From contig CAUJHV010000049.1 in assembly GCA_963205115.1 (NCBI GenBank), forward strand, positions 62,001 through 126,000: a stretch of DNA of 64,000 nucleotides, read 5' to 3'. This document shows, piece after piece, positions 54,143-63,027 of this stretch. This DNA comes from Pseudomonadota bacterium (lineage in GTDB: Bacteria > Pseudomonadota > Gammaproteobacteria > Burkholderiales > Burkholderiaceae_C). Every line of letters begins with the position of its first letter. The first letter of the stretch is position 1. The position numbers and the translations under genes were made by a program. The notes below the pieces were generated by a model. It did no database searches. It had not been told where the DNA came from and saw only the letters and a program-made list of their open reading frames with translations.

Positions 54143-54219
54143 GCCTCGCGTTGTAGCGCGGCAAGTCCGCAGCGGCGATAGGGTCAGTCCCGGGGCTGGG
54201 CCAAGCGGCCCGGCGGCGA

Positions 54220-54522
54220 TCAGACCGACTTGCCGACCAGGTCGAAGTGTTCGACGACCGGCGGCGCCGCGAAGAACGGTCCGACGATCGCGCGCCATTC
54301 GGGGAACAGCGGGCCGCCACGGAAGTGCACCGTGTGGTCCTCGAGCGTCTCCCAGAAAATGGTCAACAGATAGCGCTCAGGGCTTTCGATGCCGCGGTTG
54401 ACCTTCCAGCCGCGGCAGCCGCGCGCGCGGCCGATGACGGTCTTCAGGCCGCGCTGGATGGCTTCGTCGAATTCAGCCTGGCGGCCAGGGGCGATGCGGA
54501 TGTCGGCGACTTCGAGGATCAT
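54220..54522 (-). CDS. Antibiotic-biosynthesis-monooxygenase (ABM) fold protein
   Basis: A protein of 100 residues with a ferredoxin-like dimeric ABM fold: ILEVADIRIAPGRQAEFDEA at the N-terminus, GCRGWKVNRGIESPERYLLT in the middle and WETLEDHTVHFRGGPLFPEW with the conserved aromatic/His patch. Such proteins act as small monooxygenases, isomerases or heme/quinone-related proteins; the substrate is unknown. Its start overlaps the stop of the diguanylate cyclase gene (ATGA at 54519-54522), so the two are translationally coupled. Confidence 0.82.
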   Translation of the reverse strand: MILEVADIRIAPGRQAEFDEAIQRGLKTVIGRARGCRGWKVNRGIESPERYLLTIFWETLEDHTVHFRGGPLFPEWRAIVGPFFAAPPVVEHFDLVGKSV

Positions 54523-55568
54523 GGCTTGTGGGAACTGCCGTGGGAAGACGGCGCATTCTCCGCCACCGTGACGCGGTTTCGGCCATTCGCCTTGCTGACG
54601 TAGAGGGCGCGGTCGGCCCGCTCGAACCAGGCCTCGGTGGACTCGTCCGGCAGCCGCACGGCCACACCCAGGGACACCGTCACCTGCCCGATCGATTCCT
54701 GGCTGTCCTTGCGCCGGATGCGGCTGGAGGCGATGGTGTGGCGGATGCGCTCGGCCAATTCCTGCGCCGCCTTCAAGCCGGTGCCGGGCACGAAGATCGC
54801 AAATTCCTCGCCCCCGACGCGTGCCGCCATCTGCGGCGACTTCACACAGGCACGCAGCGCTTGCGAGACAACGCGCAGCACCGTGTCGCCGAACAGGTGG
54901 CCATAGGTGTCGTTGATGCGCTTGAAGTGGTCGATGTCGGTCACCAGCAGGCAGTCCGACGTCGTCGCGGCGACGGGCTCTGCCAGAACCCTGTCGAACG
55001 CCCGGCGATTGGGCAAGCCGGTCAAGGCGTCGACCAGTGCTTCGGTTCGCGCGCGGTCCACTTCGGAGCGCAGCTTCTCGATTTCCAGCTGACTGGCGGA
55101 CAGGCGTTCGCGCAGCTGGCTCACCGCGTCGCGCATGCCTTGTGTCTGCGCGATGACCTCGTCGATGACGCCGTCATGCGGCTCTTCGCTCTGGATGTTG
55201 TCGCTCAATCGCGCCAGTGAGTCGCCGAAACGATCGGTCTGGGCGCCGGCAGCCTGCGCCGAGGCCGACATTTCGGCCATGACCTTGCGCATCCCCTCGG
55301 CCACCTTGCGGGTGGATTGGGAATCGGGGTCGGCGATGTGTTCGCTGTAGAGACGCCAGGTCTGGGCGTCGTCCAGCACCGCCCCGTCCTTGGTGAGCAC
55401 GGCGATGGCCTCGCTCAGCCGCGGATTCCCGCCGGAAGCATGTTCGAACCACACGGCGTAGGACACGGGATGCACCCCCGCTGACTGCCGCGTCATCATT
55501 GGCAAAGCCACGCGAAGGATCTCGGCGCACTTGGCGGGACCATCGGAATAGCGGTTGGAATCGGCCAT
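54519..55568 (-). CDS. Diguanylate cyclase (GGDEF domain)
   Basis: A protein of 349 residues. The N-terminal half is a helical region of the DgcA/YcdT-like kind (CAEILRVALPMMTRQ; HPVSYAVWFEHASGGN) with a coiled coil (LRERLSASQLEIEKLRSEVD). The GGDEF domain begins near residue 180 (DALTGLPNRRAFDRVL), with the active-site GGEEF at residues 252-256. No RxxD inhibitory site precedes it, so feedback by c-di-GMP through that site is not expected. It makes c-di-GMP from GTP, often a signal for exopolysaccharide. It is divergent from htpG. Confidence 0.92.
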   Translation of the reverse strand: MADSNRYSDGPAKCAEILRVALPMMTRQSAGVHPVSYAVWFEHASGGNPRLSEAIAVLTKDGAVLDDAQTWRLYSEHIADPDSQSTRKVAEGMRKVMAEMSASAQAAGAQTDRFGDSLARLSDNIQSEEPHDGVIDEVIAQTQGMRDAVSQLRERLSASQLEIEKLRSEVDRARTEALVDALTGLPNRRAFDRVLAEPVAATTSDCLLVTDIDHFKRINDTYGHLFGDTVLRVVSQALRACVKSPQMAARVGGEEFAIFVPGTGLKAAQELAERIRHTIASSRIRRKDSQESIGQVTVSLGVAVRLPDESTEAWFERADRALYVSKANGRNRVTVAENAPSSHGSSHKP

Positions 55569-55780
55569 GTGGGGCGCGTGGCGGGCTCGAATCGGTATCC
55601 CTGATCGGCCGTCGGTGCTTCTGAAAATACCGCGGTGACAGCAATCCCCGTCGGCACCGGCACGATCGAACCTATGTTGACTATGCCGTCGTCATCGGCA
55701 GACCGAGACCCCGTGCTGTACCCAAGATGTAACCAGCTGTTGCCGTGCGCGCTTGCATGTGCCCCGGAACCGGCAGGGCT

Positions 55781-55807
55781 CTTGAAAGAGTGCCTCGGCA
55801 TCCCCAT
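55781..55807 (+). promoter_or_regulatory. Sigma-32 heat-shock promoter of htpG
   Basis: CTTGAAA (55781-55787), 14 bases, then CCCCAT (55802-55807) followed by GT. This matches the heat-shock consensus CTTGAAA-N(11-16)-CCCCATnT. Transcription would start near 55814, giving a leader of about 56 bases before the htpG start. The rest of the 301-base divergent gap shows no gene. Confidence 0.9.
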
Positions 55808-55869
55808 GTGGGAGCCCGCCGAGACGGCTGTCCGGCGGTCCAACCGAAGCCCAACTCCCTTATCGCGAC

Positions 55870-57741
55870 ATGAACAAGACGACCCATTCGTTCCAGGCCG
55901 AGGTGCAGCAGATCCTGCACCTGGTGACGCACTCGCTTTATTCGAACAAGGAGATCTTCCTGCGCGAGCTGGTCTCCAACGCCTCGGACGCCTGCGACAA
56001 GCTGCGCTTCGAATCGCTGGACCGCCCGGACCTGATGGAAGACGGCGCCGGGCTCGAAATCCGCATCCTGGTCGATGCAGCGGCGCGCACCCTGACCATC
56101 CGCGACAACGGCATCGGCATGAGCGCCGACGAGGCCATCGCGCACCTCGGCACGATCGCCAAGAGCGGCACGCGCGAGTTCGTTGCCAAGCTGGCCGACG
56201 GCCAGAAGAAGGACGCCGGTTTGATCGGCCAGTTCGGCGTGGGCTTCTATTCCGGCTTCATCGTGGCCGACCGCATCACGGTCGAAACCCGCCGCGCAGG
56301 CCTTCCGGCGGACCAGGGCGTGCGCTGGACCAGCGATGGCTCGGGCGCTTTCGAGACCGAGCAGATCGAGCGCGCCACGCGGGGCACCGACGTGATCCTG
56401 CACCTGCGCGCCGAGGAAGACGAGTACCTCGCCAGCTGGAAGCTGCGCTCCATCGTGGGCAAATACTCCGACCACATCTCTCTGCCCATCCTGATGCGCA
56501 AGGAAGAGTGGAACAGCGAGAAGCAGGAGCAGGTCGTCACCGACGAGTGGCAGACCGTCAACAAGGCGGCGGCGCTGTGGGCGCGGCCCAAGGCCGACGT
56601 CACCGAGGCCGAGTACCACGAGTTCTACAAGCAGATCAGCTACGACGACGCCGCGCCGCTGGCCTATACGCACAACCGCGTCGAGGGCCGCACCGAGTAC
56701 ACGCAGCTGCTGTACGTGCCAGCCAAGGCCCCGTTCGACCTGTGGAACCGCGACAAGCGCGGCGGCGTCAAGCTCTACGTCAAGCGCGTCTTCATCATGG
56801 ACGACGCCGAGGCGCTGATGCCGGTCTACCTGCGCTTCGTCAAGGGCGTGATCGACTCGGCCGACCTGCCGCTGAACGTGAGCCGCGAACTGCTGCAGGA
56901 AAGCCGCGACGTCAAGGCCATCCGCGAAGGCTCGACCAAGCGCGTGCTGTCGATGCTGGAAGACCTGGCGGCCAACCAGAAGGAGCAGTACGGCGCGTTC
57001 TGGAAGGAATTCGGCGCGGTGCTCAAGGAAGGCATGGGCGAGGACCACGCCAACAAGGAGCGACTGGCCAAGCTGCTGCGCTTCGCGTCCACGCAGGCCG
57101 ACGACGGTGTGTCCTTCGACGACTACATCGCGCGCATGAAAGAGGGCCAGGACGCCATCTACTACATCACCGCCGACACCCTGGCGGCCGCCAAGAGCAG
57201 CCCGCAGCTGGAGATCTTCCGCAAGAAGGGCATCGAGGTGCTGCTGCTGACCGACCGCGTCGACGAATGGATGCTGTCGCACCTGTATGAAGTCGAAGGC
57301 AAGTCGCTGCAGAGCGTGGCCAAGGGCGCGGTCGATCTGGGCAAGCTGCAGGACGACGAAGAGAAGAAGCAGGCCGAAGCGGCCGCCGAGTCCTTCAAGC
57401 CCGTGCTCGAGCGCCTGAAGACGGCGCTGACCGAGCGCGCGAAGGACGTGCGCGTGACCTCGCGCCTGGTGGACTCGCCGGCCTGCATCGTCGTCGAGGA
57501 AGGCGACATGAGCGCGCACCTGGCGCGGCTGCTGAAGCAGGCCGGGCAACAGGCGCCTTCGACCAAGCCGATCCTCGAGGTCAATCCGCAGCATGCGCTG
57601 GTCAAGCGGCTGGAAAGCGACGACGCGCGTTTCGATGATCTGGCGCAGATCCTCTTCGATCAGGCGCTGCTGTCCGAAGGCGGCCAGCTGGAAGATCCGG
57701 CGGCCTACGTCCAGCGGGTCAATCGGCTGCTGGCGGCCTGA
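55870..57741 (+). CDS. htpG: Molecular chaperone HtpG (Hsp90)
   Basis: A protein of 623 residues, the family's normal length. The GHKL ATPase domain has Asn37 in [11 protein letters not shown], Asp79 in DNGIGMS, and the lid/G-loop [11 protein letters not shown] near residue 120. The middle domain has the catalytic arginine in [14 protein letters not shown] near residue 335. The C-terminal dimerisation domain ends without the eukaryotic MEEVD. It is a cytoplasmic chaperone, and the consensus sigma-32 promoter upstream explains its heat-shock control. It ends convergently with srkA. Confidence 0.98.
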   Translation: MNKTTHSFQAEVQQILHLVTHSLYSNKEIFLRELVSNASDACDKLRFESLDRPDLMEDGAGLEIRILVDAAARTLTIRDNGIGMSADEAIAHLGTIAKSGTREFVAKLADGQKKDAGLIGQFGVGFYSGFIVADRITVETRRAGLPADQGVRWTSDGSGAFETEQIERATRGTDVILHLRAEEDEYLASWKLRSIVGKYSDHISLPILMRKEEWNSEKQEQVVTDEWQTVNKAAALWARPKADVTEAEYHEFYKQISYDDAAPLAYTHNRVEGRTEYTQLLYVPAKAPFDLWNRDKRGGVKLYVKRVFIMDDAEALMPVYLRFVKGVIDSADLPLNVSRELLQESRDVKAIREGSTKRVLSMLEDLAANQKEQYGAFWKEFGAVLKEGMGEDHANKERLAKLLRFASTQADDGVSFDDYIARMKEGQDAIYYITADTLAAAKSSPQLEIFRKKGIEVLLLTDRVDEWMLSHLYEVEGKSLQSVAKGAVDLGKLQDDEEKKQAEAAAESFKPVLERLKTALTERAKDVRVTSRLVDSPACIVVEEGDMSAHLARLLKQAGQQAPSTKPILEVNPQHALVKRLESDDARFDDLAQILFDQALLSEGGQLEDPAAYVQRVNRLLAA

Positions 57742-57751
57742 CGCCGGCAGG

Positions 57752-57791
57752 GGCGCGCGGCGAGGCGCACCAGCACGCCGCGCCGCGCGCC
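57752..57791. terminator. GC-rich hairpin between htpG and srkA
   Basis: An 11-base perfect stem of only G and C (57752-57762 with 57781-57791) and an 18-base loop, starting 11 bases after htpG and ending three bases before the facing gene. It has no T-tract and probably serves both convergent genes. Confidence 0.5.
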
Positions 57792-57793
57792 AG

Positions 57794-58846
57794 CTAATCG
57801 TCGATGCAAGCGGCGAGTTGGTCGCGCAAGGCCGAGACCTGCTGTGCCCAGTAGGACGAACTTCCGAAGTCCGGATAGGCGCGCGGGAAGGCCGGGTCGC
57901 CCCAGCGGCGCGCGACCCATGCGTTGTGCCGCACCATGCGCGACAGGCGCAAGGTATCGATGAGTGCCAGCTCGCGGCGGTCGAACGGCCTGAAGGATTC
58001 GTAGCCTTCGAGCAGGGCTTCGAGCTGCTGGCGCGCGGCTGAGGCCTCGCCCGACAGCAACATCCACAGATCCTGCACCGCAGGTCCCGTGCAGCTGTCG
58101 TCGAGGTCGACCAGATTCGGGCCGTCGCGCCACAGCAGGTTGCCGGGGTGGCAGTCGCCGTGCAGGCGCAAGCTGCGCGCCGGCACGCGCTGGCAGTCGG
58201 CGCGGATGCGGGCGACAACCTGCGTGCCGATGGCTTCCCACGCGGCGGACTGGTCCGGCGGCAGCGCCTGCGACTGCCGCAGTTCGTCGAGCGCCAGTCG
58301 CGTATCGGCCTCGAGGTCCATGCGGTGCCGATGCGCGAACGGACGTGTGGCGCCCACCGCATGCAGGCGGCCGAGGCACGCGCCCATCCGCGTCAGGACC
58401 TCGGGGTCTTCGAGTTCGGCGGGTCGCCCGGCGCGGCGAGGCCACACCGCGAAGCGCCAGTGGCCGGCTTCGCCGTGATAGGCGGCCAGTGTCCGCGGGG
58501 CCGCCGGGCAGCTGCGCACCGTGCCGCTGGCGGCGGGTCCCGCCGCCGTGTGCCGCAGTTCCAGCGGTGCCACGACGGGAATCTCCGCGTCCAGGGCTTC
58601 CTGTGAAAACGCGTGTTCCTCGGCGATCTGCTCGTCGGTCCACCGCGCCGGGCGGTAGAACTTGGTCACCACGTGCGTGCCGTCGACCAGGCTGACCTGG
58701 TAGACCCGGTTCTCGAACGAATTCAGCTGGATCAGACGCCCGTCGCCTTCGAATCCCACCGCGGCCAGGGCGTCCAGAACGACATCAGGCGCCAGACCCG
58801 CGAAGGGTGCTGGCGCCTGGGGGGGCGAGGCTTGTGATGCGGTCAA
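57794..58846 (-). CDS. srkA: Stress response serine/threonine kinase SrkA (YihE/RdoA)
   Basis: A protein of 350 residues. SFENRVYQVSLVDGTHVVTKFYRP places the ATP-binding lysine, RWTDEQIAEEHAF the helix-C glutamate, LHGDCHPGNLLWRDG the catalytic loop and VDLDDSCTGPAVQDLWML the metal-binding aspartate. This choline/aminoglycoside-kinase-like fold is that of SrkA, which protects cells under envelope or oxidative stress. Its ATG overlaps the stop of the DUF2726 gene (58843-58846), so translation is coupled. Confidence 0.92.
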   Translation of the reverse strand: MTASQASPPQAPAPFAGLAPDVVLDALAAVGFEGDGRLIQLNSFENRVYQVSLVDGTHVVTKFYRPARWTDEQIAEEHAFSQEALDAEIPVVAPLELRHTAAGPAASGTVRSCPAAPRTLAAYHGEAGHWRFAVWPRRAGRPAELEDPEVLTRMGACLGRLHAVGATRPFAHRHRMDLEADTRLALDELRQSQALPPDQSAAWEAIGTQVVARIRADCQRVPARSLRLHGDCHPGNLLWRDGPNLVDLDDSCTGPAVQDLWMLLSGEASAARQQLEALLEGYESFRPFDRRELALIDTLRLSRMVRHNAWVARRWGDPAFPRAYPDFGSSSYWAQQVSALRDQLAACIDD

Positions 58847-59724
58847 CGGGGCCCGTTGTGGCCGCCACGGGCCGATTCGAGCACCTGGTCGTCCGGGGCG
58901 CGGCCGCCGCGCCCTGAGTCGCCCAGCAGGCTGCCGAAGCCCGTGCTCGGCCCGGCATCACGCAGGTTGTCGATGCCGAAGAAGGAATCCTGGAACAGCC
59001 CCGAGTCCTGCCACAGCGCCTTGCGCTCCTTGCGACGCTTGGAGCCGTCGGCCGCTTTCACGTCCTGGACGATGTAGGGCGCACTGGCCGAGCGCGAAGT
59101 TGCGGCCATCGCGGGCGCTGCAGGGGCCCGGGCCGGTGCCGCTGCCGCTGGGGCGGGCGTGCGCGCCGCCACAGGCGCAGCCGGCGCTGCGGCCGCAGCG
59201 TGCTGCTGGGCCGGTGCGGGCGAGCCCTGGGCCGCCTGCGCGGCCTGGGGCACGAGCATCTGCAGTTCGGCCACCGAGGGCAGGTGCTCCGGCGTGCAGC
59301 GCAGATAGCGGATGCGGCAGGCCGACAGCGTGTTCTGCTTGATCTGCTGGGTGCGGCGCGACACGGGCCGGTCGCCGTCCAGGTCGATGGCCACGAGCAC
59401 ACGGCCATTGGCGCCGCAGATGGCGAAGGTCACGTGATGGCTGCCCAGCAGGTCGAACCAGTAGCGGACCTCGTTGGGGTCCACCGGCTGGCAAAAGCGT
59501 ACCAGCGGCAGCTTGGACAGGATGATGTATTGCGGCAGCGCCTCGCGCAGCTGGCGGTAGGCCCGTCGCTCGTCCACGCTGAACACCGCGCGGGGGCCGA
59601 TCGCCCATTCGGCGGGCAGGGGCATGCCCGCAGCCTGGCGGGGCCGCGTGACCCAGAACGCGAGTCCGGCGGCCAGGACGACCAGTACCGCCAGCGCGAT
59701 GATCCAAGGCAAGGCTTGTTGCAT
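58843..59724 (-). CDS. DUF2726 membrane-anchored protein
   Basis: A protein of 293 residues. One N-terminal membrane segment (PWIIALAVLVVLAAGLAFWV, residues 6-25) is followed by a DUF2726 domain: FSVDERRAYRQLREAL, KLPLVRFCQP, HVTFAICGANGRVLVAIDLD, then Cys-containing IRYLRCTPEHLP. This fold resembles restriction-endonuclease-like or topoisomerase-associated nuclease domains; the catalytic role here is unknown. The C-terminal third is Ala/Pro-rich and ends in charged, disordered sequence. It forms an operon with srkA. Confidence 0.82.
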   Translation of the reverse strand: MQQALPWIIALAVLVVLAAGLAFWVTRPRQAAGMPLPAEWAIGPRAVFSVDERRAYRQLREALPQYIILSKLPLVRFCQPVDPNEVRYWFDLLGSHHVTFAICGANGRVLVAIDLDGDRPVSRRTQQIKQNTLSACRIRYLRCTPEHLPSVAELQMLVPQAAQAAQGSPAPAQQHAAAAAPAAPVAARTPAPAAAAPARAPAAPAMAATSRSASAPYIVQDVKAADGSKRRKERKALWQDSGLFQDSFFGIDNLRDAGPSTGFGSLLGDSGRGGRAPDDQVLESARGGHNGPR

Positions 59725-59843
59725 GACAGGGTGAGAACGTGCGCCGGTCCGGCGGCGGTTGCCGCTGGGGACCGGACGAGTTGATATTAGCTTGCGCTCC
59801 GTGCGAGCTGTTTCGGCCTGTCTGCGGCAAAACCTAACGGGTG

Positions 59844-59864
59844 GCCGCGGAAATCTTCCGCGGC
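59844..59864 (-). terminator. Hairpin downstream of the GNAT gene
   Basis: A perfect 9-base inverted repeat (59844-59852 with 59856-59864) with loop ATC, about 56 bases after the GNAT stop on the minus strand. A short TTTT follows some 12 bases later on that strand. It is likely a terminator of moderate strength. Confidence 0.5.
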
Positions 59865-59919
59865 GCAGACGATCATCCTCGTGCGAGCGCTTGCCAAGCG
59901 CGGCCGGATGCGATCTCGA

Positions 59920-60573
59920 TCAGTCCGCCGTCGTGGTCTTGGACAGGACCGCACGCATGCGCGACAGCCGCTTGGCGGTGTAGTCCAGGCCCGCCGCGCC
60001 GGCTTCGACCCATGACTCCATGCGGGTGCTGGCGTGCGCCTCGGGCAGCGGCAGGACGGCCTCGGCATCGCTGCCCAGCCGTTCGATACGCGCGCCAGCG
60101 CTGTGCAGCAGACGCAGCATCGGCTGGTTTTCCGCCAGCGCGTGAATGTGCAGGATCGAGATGCCTTTCAGCCGCGCGCGCATCTGCGCATGCTCGAAGA
60201 GTCGCTTGCCGATGCCGTTTCGACGTGAGTTTGCGCTCACTGATATGCCGAACTCCGCCGCCGCGGGCGCGTCGTCGACGGCCGACTCGACGGCCAGGTG
60301 AGCCGCGGCGATCAGGTCGAGCTGGCGGTTGAACACGCCGAACAGCTCGTCGCGTTCGAAGTCGAGCCCGTCGACGTAGCGGCCGATCTGTTCGTCGCTG
60401 GCGAGGTAACCGAAGCGCAGGTAGCGGTCGTCGTGCCCCAGCGCTTGCAGGTGCTGCTTCAAGGCAGGCCGGTGCTCTTCTGACATGCGCAGCACGGGAA
60501 CCCACTGGCGGGGCGGGTCGGTTGCGGCCACGGGGAGTGACGGCACGGTGCGGGTGTCGGGTTGACTGTTCAT
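59920..60573 (-). CDS. GNAT-family N-acetyltransferase
   Basis: A protein of 217 residues. The GNAT core shows LFGVFNRQLDLIAAAHLAVE (strands before the acetyl-CoA site), ISVSANSRRNGIGKRLFEHA (the R-x-x-G-x-G/A acetyl-CoA loop: RRNGIG) and ISILHIHALAENQPMLRLLH. It would acetylate an amine of a small molecule or protein. The start ATG 60573 has no clear ribosome binding site; Met30 at 60486 is an alternative start just before the conserved core. It is divergent from rplM. Confidence 0.82.
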   Translation of the reverse strand: MNSQPDTRTVPSLPVAATDPPRQWVPVLRMSEEHRPALKQHLQALGHDDRYLRFGYLASDEQIGRYVDGLDFERDELFGVFNRQLDLIAAAHLAVESAVDDAPAAAEFGISVSANSRRNGIGKRLFEHAQMRARLKGISILHIHALAENQPMLRLLHSAGARIERLGSDAEAVLPLPEAHASTRMESWVEAGAAGLDYTAKRLSRMRAVLSKTTTAD

Positions 60574-60640
60574 CCATCCATAATACGGGTTAACCCTAGA
60601 GTCCTGCACCAAGTGGCCCAAGAACCGTTCCCACACCGGC

Positions 60641-60671
60641 TTGAGATCGAGCGTGGCATCCAGGCTATACT
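60641..60671 (+). promoter_or_regulatory. Candidate promoter of rplM-rpsI
   Basis: TTGAGA (60641-60646) and TATACT (60666-60671) are separated by 19 bases, longer than the optimum of 17. The -10 is a good match. Transcription would begin near 60678, leaving a leader of about 220 bases before rplM. Confidence 0.55.
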
Positions 60672-60679
60672 CATAGGCT

Positions 60680-60745
60680 TTCCCTTTACGGCAAGGGAAT
60701 ATTCGTGGTTCGTCCGAGCACGTGTGGACACCGGTTGACCGGTGT
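60680..60745 (+). promoter_or_regulatory. Structured 5' leader of the rplM-rpsI mRNA
   Basis: Two perfect 7-base hairpins open the transcript: TTCCCTT/AAGGGAA (60680-60686 with 60693-60699) and ACACCGG/CCGGTGT (60728-60734 with 60739-60745, loop TTGA). No reading frame of a known family lies in the remaining leader to 60898. Autoregulation by ribosomal protein L13 or S9 is a possible role, by analogy with known L13 leaders in other bacteria. Confidence 0.45.
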
Positions 60746-60898
60746 ACGACACGGCCGCAGACGCAGCCAGGAAGACCGACCGGTCCCTGCGCATGTCCCG
60801 AGAGTCCCCCTGTCAAAGAGGCGGAACCGAAGGCAGCGGGGTCGCCGGTCACTCTGCCGAAACGGGGCGGCCAGCCGCCCCACACAGCGAGACTCCTC

Positions 60899-61327
60899 AT
60901 GAAGACCTTCAGCGCCAAGCCGGCCGAAGTGAAGCACGAGTGGTTTGTGATTGACGCCACCGACAAGGTGCTCGGACGTGTTGCCAGCGAAGTGGCACTC
61001 CGTTTGCGCGGCAAGCACAAGGCCATCTACACGCCTCACGTCGACACCGGCGATTTCATCGTCATCGTCAACGCCGAAAAGATCCGTGTCACCGGGGCCA
61101 AGGCCACCGACAAGATCTATTACCGGCACACCGGCTATCCCGGTGGCATCCGTGCGACCGCCTTCAAGGACATGCAAGCCCGTCATCCGGGTCGTGCCCT
61201 GGAGAAGGCTGTCAAGGGCATGCTGCCCAAGGGCCCGCTGGGCTACGCCATGATCAAAAAACTCAAGGTCTATGCCGGCCCGACGCATCCGCATTCGGCA
61301 CAGCAGCCCAAGAGCTTGGACGTCTAA
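60899..61327 (+). CDS. rplM: 50S ribosomal protein L13
   Basis: A protein of 142 residues, the same length as in E. coli. It begins [19 protein letters not shown] and has the family blocks [28 protein letters not shown] and [15 protein letters not shown]. It is an early-assembling protein of the large ribosomal subunit that binds 23S rRNA. It ends nine bases before rpsI, the classical L13-S9 operon. Confidence 0.99.
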   Translation: MKTFSAKPAEVKHEWFVIDATDKVLGRVASEVALRLRGKHKAIYTPHVDTGDFIVIVNAEKIRVTGAKATDKIYYRHTGYPGGIRATAFKDMQARHPGRALEKAVKGMLPKGPLGYAMIKKLKVYAGPTHPHSAQQPKSLDV

Positions 61328-61336
61328 GGAGCCGCG

Positions 61337-61729
61337 ATGATCGGACAATGGAATAACGGTACGGGCCGTCGCAAGTCATCCGTCGCTCGGGTCTTCCTCA
61401 AGAAGGGCACCGGCAAGATCGAAGTCAATGGCAAGCCGCTGGATCAATACTTCGGCCGTCAGACCTCGATCATGATCGTTCAGCAGCCGCTGCTGCTGAC
61501 GAACAATGCCGAGACCTTCGACATCAAGGTCAACGTGCACGGCGGTGGTGAATCCGGCCAGGCGGGCGCTGTCCGTCACGGCATCACGCGTGCGCTGATC
61601 GACTACGACGCGGCGATGAAGCCCGACCTGAGCCACGCGGGCTTCGTGACCCGCGATGCGCGCGAAGTCGAGCGCAAGAAGGTTGGCCTGCACGGCGCTC
61701 GCCGTCGGAAGCAGTTCAGCAAGCGCTGA
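61337..61729 (+). CDS. rpsI: 30S ribosomal protein S9
   Basis: A protein of 130 residues, the usual length. [19 protein letters not shown] at the N-terminus and the C-terminal [10 protein letters not shown] tail, whose last basic residues reach the P-site tRNA, are diagnostic. A GGAG ribosome binding site lies just before the ATG, in the nine bases after rplM. It belongs to the same transcript as rplM. Confidence 0.99.
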   Translation: MIGQWNNGTGRRKSSVARVFLKKGTGKIEVNGKPLDQYFGRQTSIMIVQQPLLLTNNAETFDIKVNVHGGGESGQAGAVRHGITRALIDYDAAMKPDLSHAGFVTRDAREVERKKVGLHGARRRKQFSKR

Positions 61730-61822
61730 TCGCCAACCGCTCGTGGTAGGGTGCCGAAGAAGCACCCGCCGCCTGCTCCATGCGGCCCGGCTTGTCCGGG
61801 TCGCGGGACGCGGAACCACACC

Positions 61823-62533
61823 ATGCGTTGGAAACTGTTGCGACGTCGCCTATCGGTCAGCGCACCGCGCATGACCGTTCGCAGTCATTTGCCCTGGCCC
61901 ATTCGTTGGGCTGTTGCGGCGTTGGCGCTCGGTTTTTCCGCCGCGCTGGCGCTGTGGGCTTTCGAATTCGGCAAGGGCATCGCTGGCCTTGATCGCGATG
62001 ACAAGGTCGAACTGATCGAATTGCGCGAGGAAGTGGCACGCTTGCGCGGCGAGAACGAGCGCGCGGCATCGGTGGCCAATACCGCCGAGAGCCTGCTCAA
62101 GGCTGAGCGCGCCGCGCAGGAAAAGCTCGCGCAGACCGTGCGCCAGCTCGAGGGCGAGGCGCAGGAACTGAAGGCCAACCTCGGGTTCTTCGAGCGGCTC
62201 ATGCCCACGACCAGCGAGGGCCTGGGCGTGCGCGGCATCAAGACCGACGTCGATGTGCCCGGCCGGATGCGCTACCAGATGCTGCTGATGCAAAGCGGCA
62301 AGGAACCCCCCGAGTTCACGGGGAAGTACGAAGTGACGCTGTCAGGCACCCTTGCGGGCAAGCCGTGGACCAGCGCTGCGGCCGAGATCGTTCGTGGAGA
62401 CGTCCGATTGCGCCAATACGCGCGAATCGAAGGCGTCATGGCCTACCCGGCCGAAGTGGCGGTACGATCGCTTCAAGTCCGTGTGACAGATGCCCGTGGT
62501 ACTGTTCGCGCGACACAAACCACCAAACTCTAG
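61823..62533 (+). CDS. DUF6776-family membrane protein with coiled coil
   Basis: A protein of 236 residues. A basic N-terminus is followed by one membrane segment (IRWAVAALALGFSAALALWAF, about 29-49) and a coiled coil (LIELREEVARLRGENERAA to LEGEAQELKANLGFFERL, about 65-130). The C-terminal half is a beta-rich domain (YQMLLMQSGKEPPEFTGKYE). This gene between rpsI and a bactofilin gene is common in Burkholderiales; its function is unknown. A link to the bactofilin scaffold is suggested only by position. The ATG 61823 is preferred over a longer frame. Confidence 0.78.
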   Translation: MRWKLLRRRLSVSAPRMTVRSHLPWPIRWAVAALALGFSAALALWAFEFGKGIAGLDRDDKVELIELREEVARLRGENERAASVANTAESLLKAERAAQEKLAQTVRQLEGEAQELKANLGFFERLMPTTSEGLGVRGIKTDVDVPGRMRYQMLLMQSGKEPPEFTGKYEVTLSGTLAGKPWTSAAAEIVRGDVRLRQYARIEGVMAYPAEVAVRSLQVRVTDARGTVRATQTTKL

Positions 62534-62571
62534 TGGCGAGTCGACGGCCGATTCGCAATGAAAGGCTCGGG

Positions 62572-62976
62572 ATGATGCCCTGGAACCGCAAGAAACAACC
62601 TCCGATTCGCAGCCTCATCGGCGAAGGCATCGTCCTGAAGGGGAATGTCGATTTCATCGACGGCATGCGCATCGACGGTGAAGTCCAGGGTGACCTCATG
62701 GCCGTGCGCGACGCCCCGAGCCTGCTCGTCGTCGGTGCCAAAGCCAAGGTGATCGGCAAGGTCAATGCCGAACATGTGATCATCGTCGGTGAGGTTATCG
62801 GGCCCGTTCTGTGCACCGGGCTGCTGGAGTTGCAGCCGACGGCGCGCATCGAAGGCGACATCAGCTACCAGTTGCTGGAAATGCATCCTGGCGCAGTGGT
62901 CGAAGGTGAATTGCGGCCGCTGAAGATGTCGGACAAGACGCCGGCGCTGACGCTGGCTGCATCGAACGACGCCTGA
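62572..62976 (+). CDS. Bactofilin (polymer-forming cytoskeletal protein)
   Basis: A protein of 134 residues beginning Met-Met. The bactofilin core of right-handed beta-helix repeats runs from about residue 14 to 115: IGEGIVLKGNVDFIDGMRID, GEVQGDLMAV, VGAKAKVIGKVNAEHVIIVG and PTARIEGDISYQLLEMHPGA. Termini are short and polar. Bactofilins self-assemble without nucleotide into membrane-associated filaments that shape the cell or place other proteins. It follows the DUF6776 gene by 38 bases and precedes erpA by 51 bases. Confidence 0.92.
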   Translation: MMPWNRKKQPPIRSLIGEGIVLKGNVDFIDGMRIDGEVQGDLMAVRDAPSLLVVGAKAKVIGKVNAEHVIIVGEVIGPVLCTGLLELQPTARIEGDISYQLLEMHPGAVVEGELRPLKMSDKTPALTLAASNDA

Positions 62977-63027
62977 GCCTGCGACGCCGCCGGCGCAAGT
63001 GACTGAACATCATCTTCGGAGTTGGAC

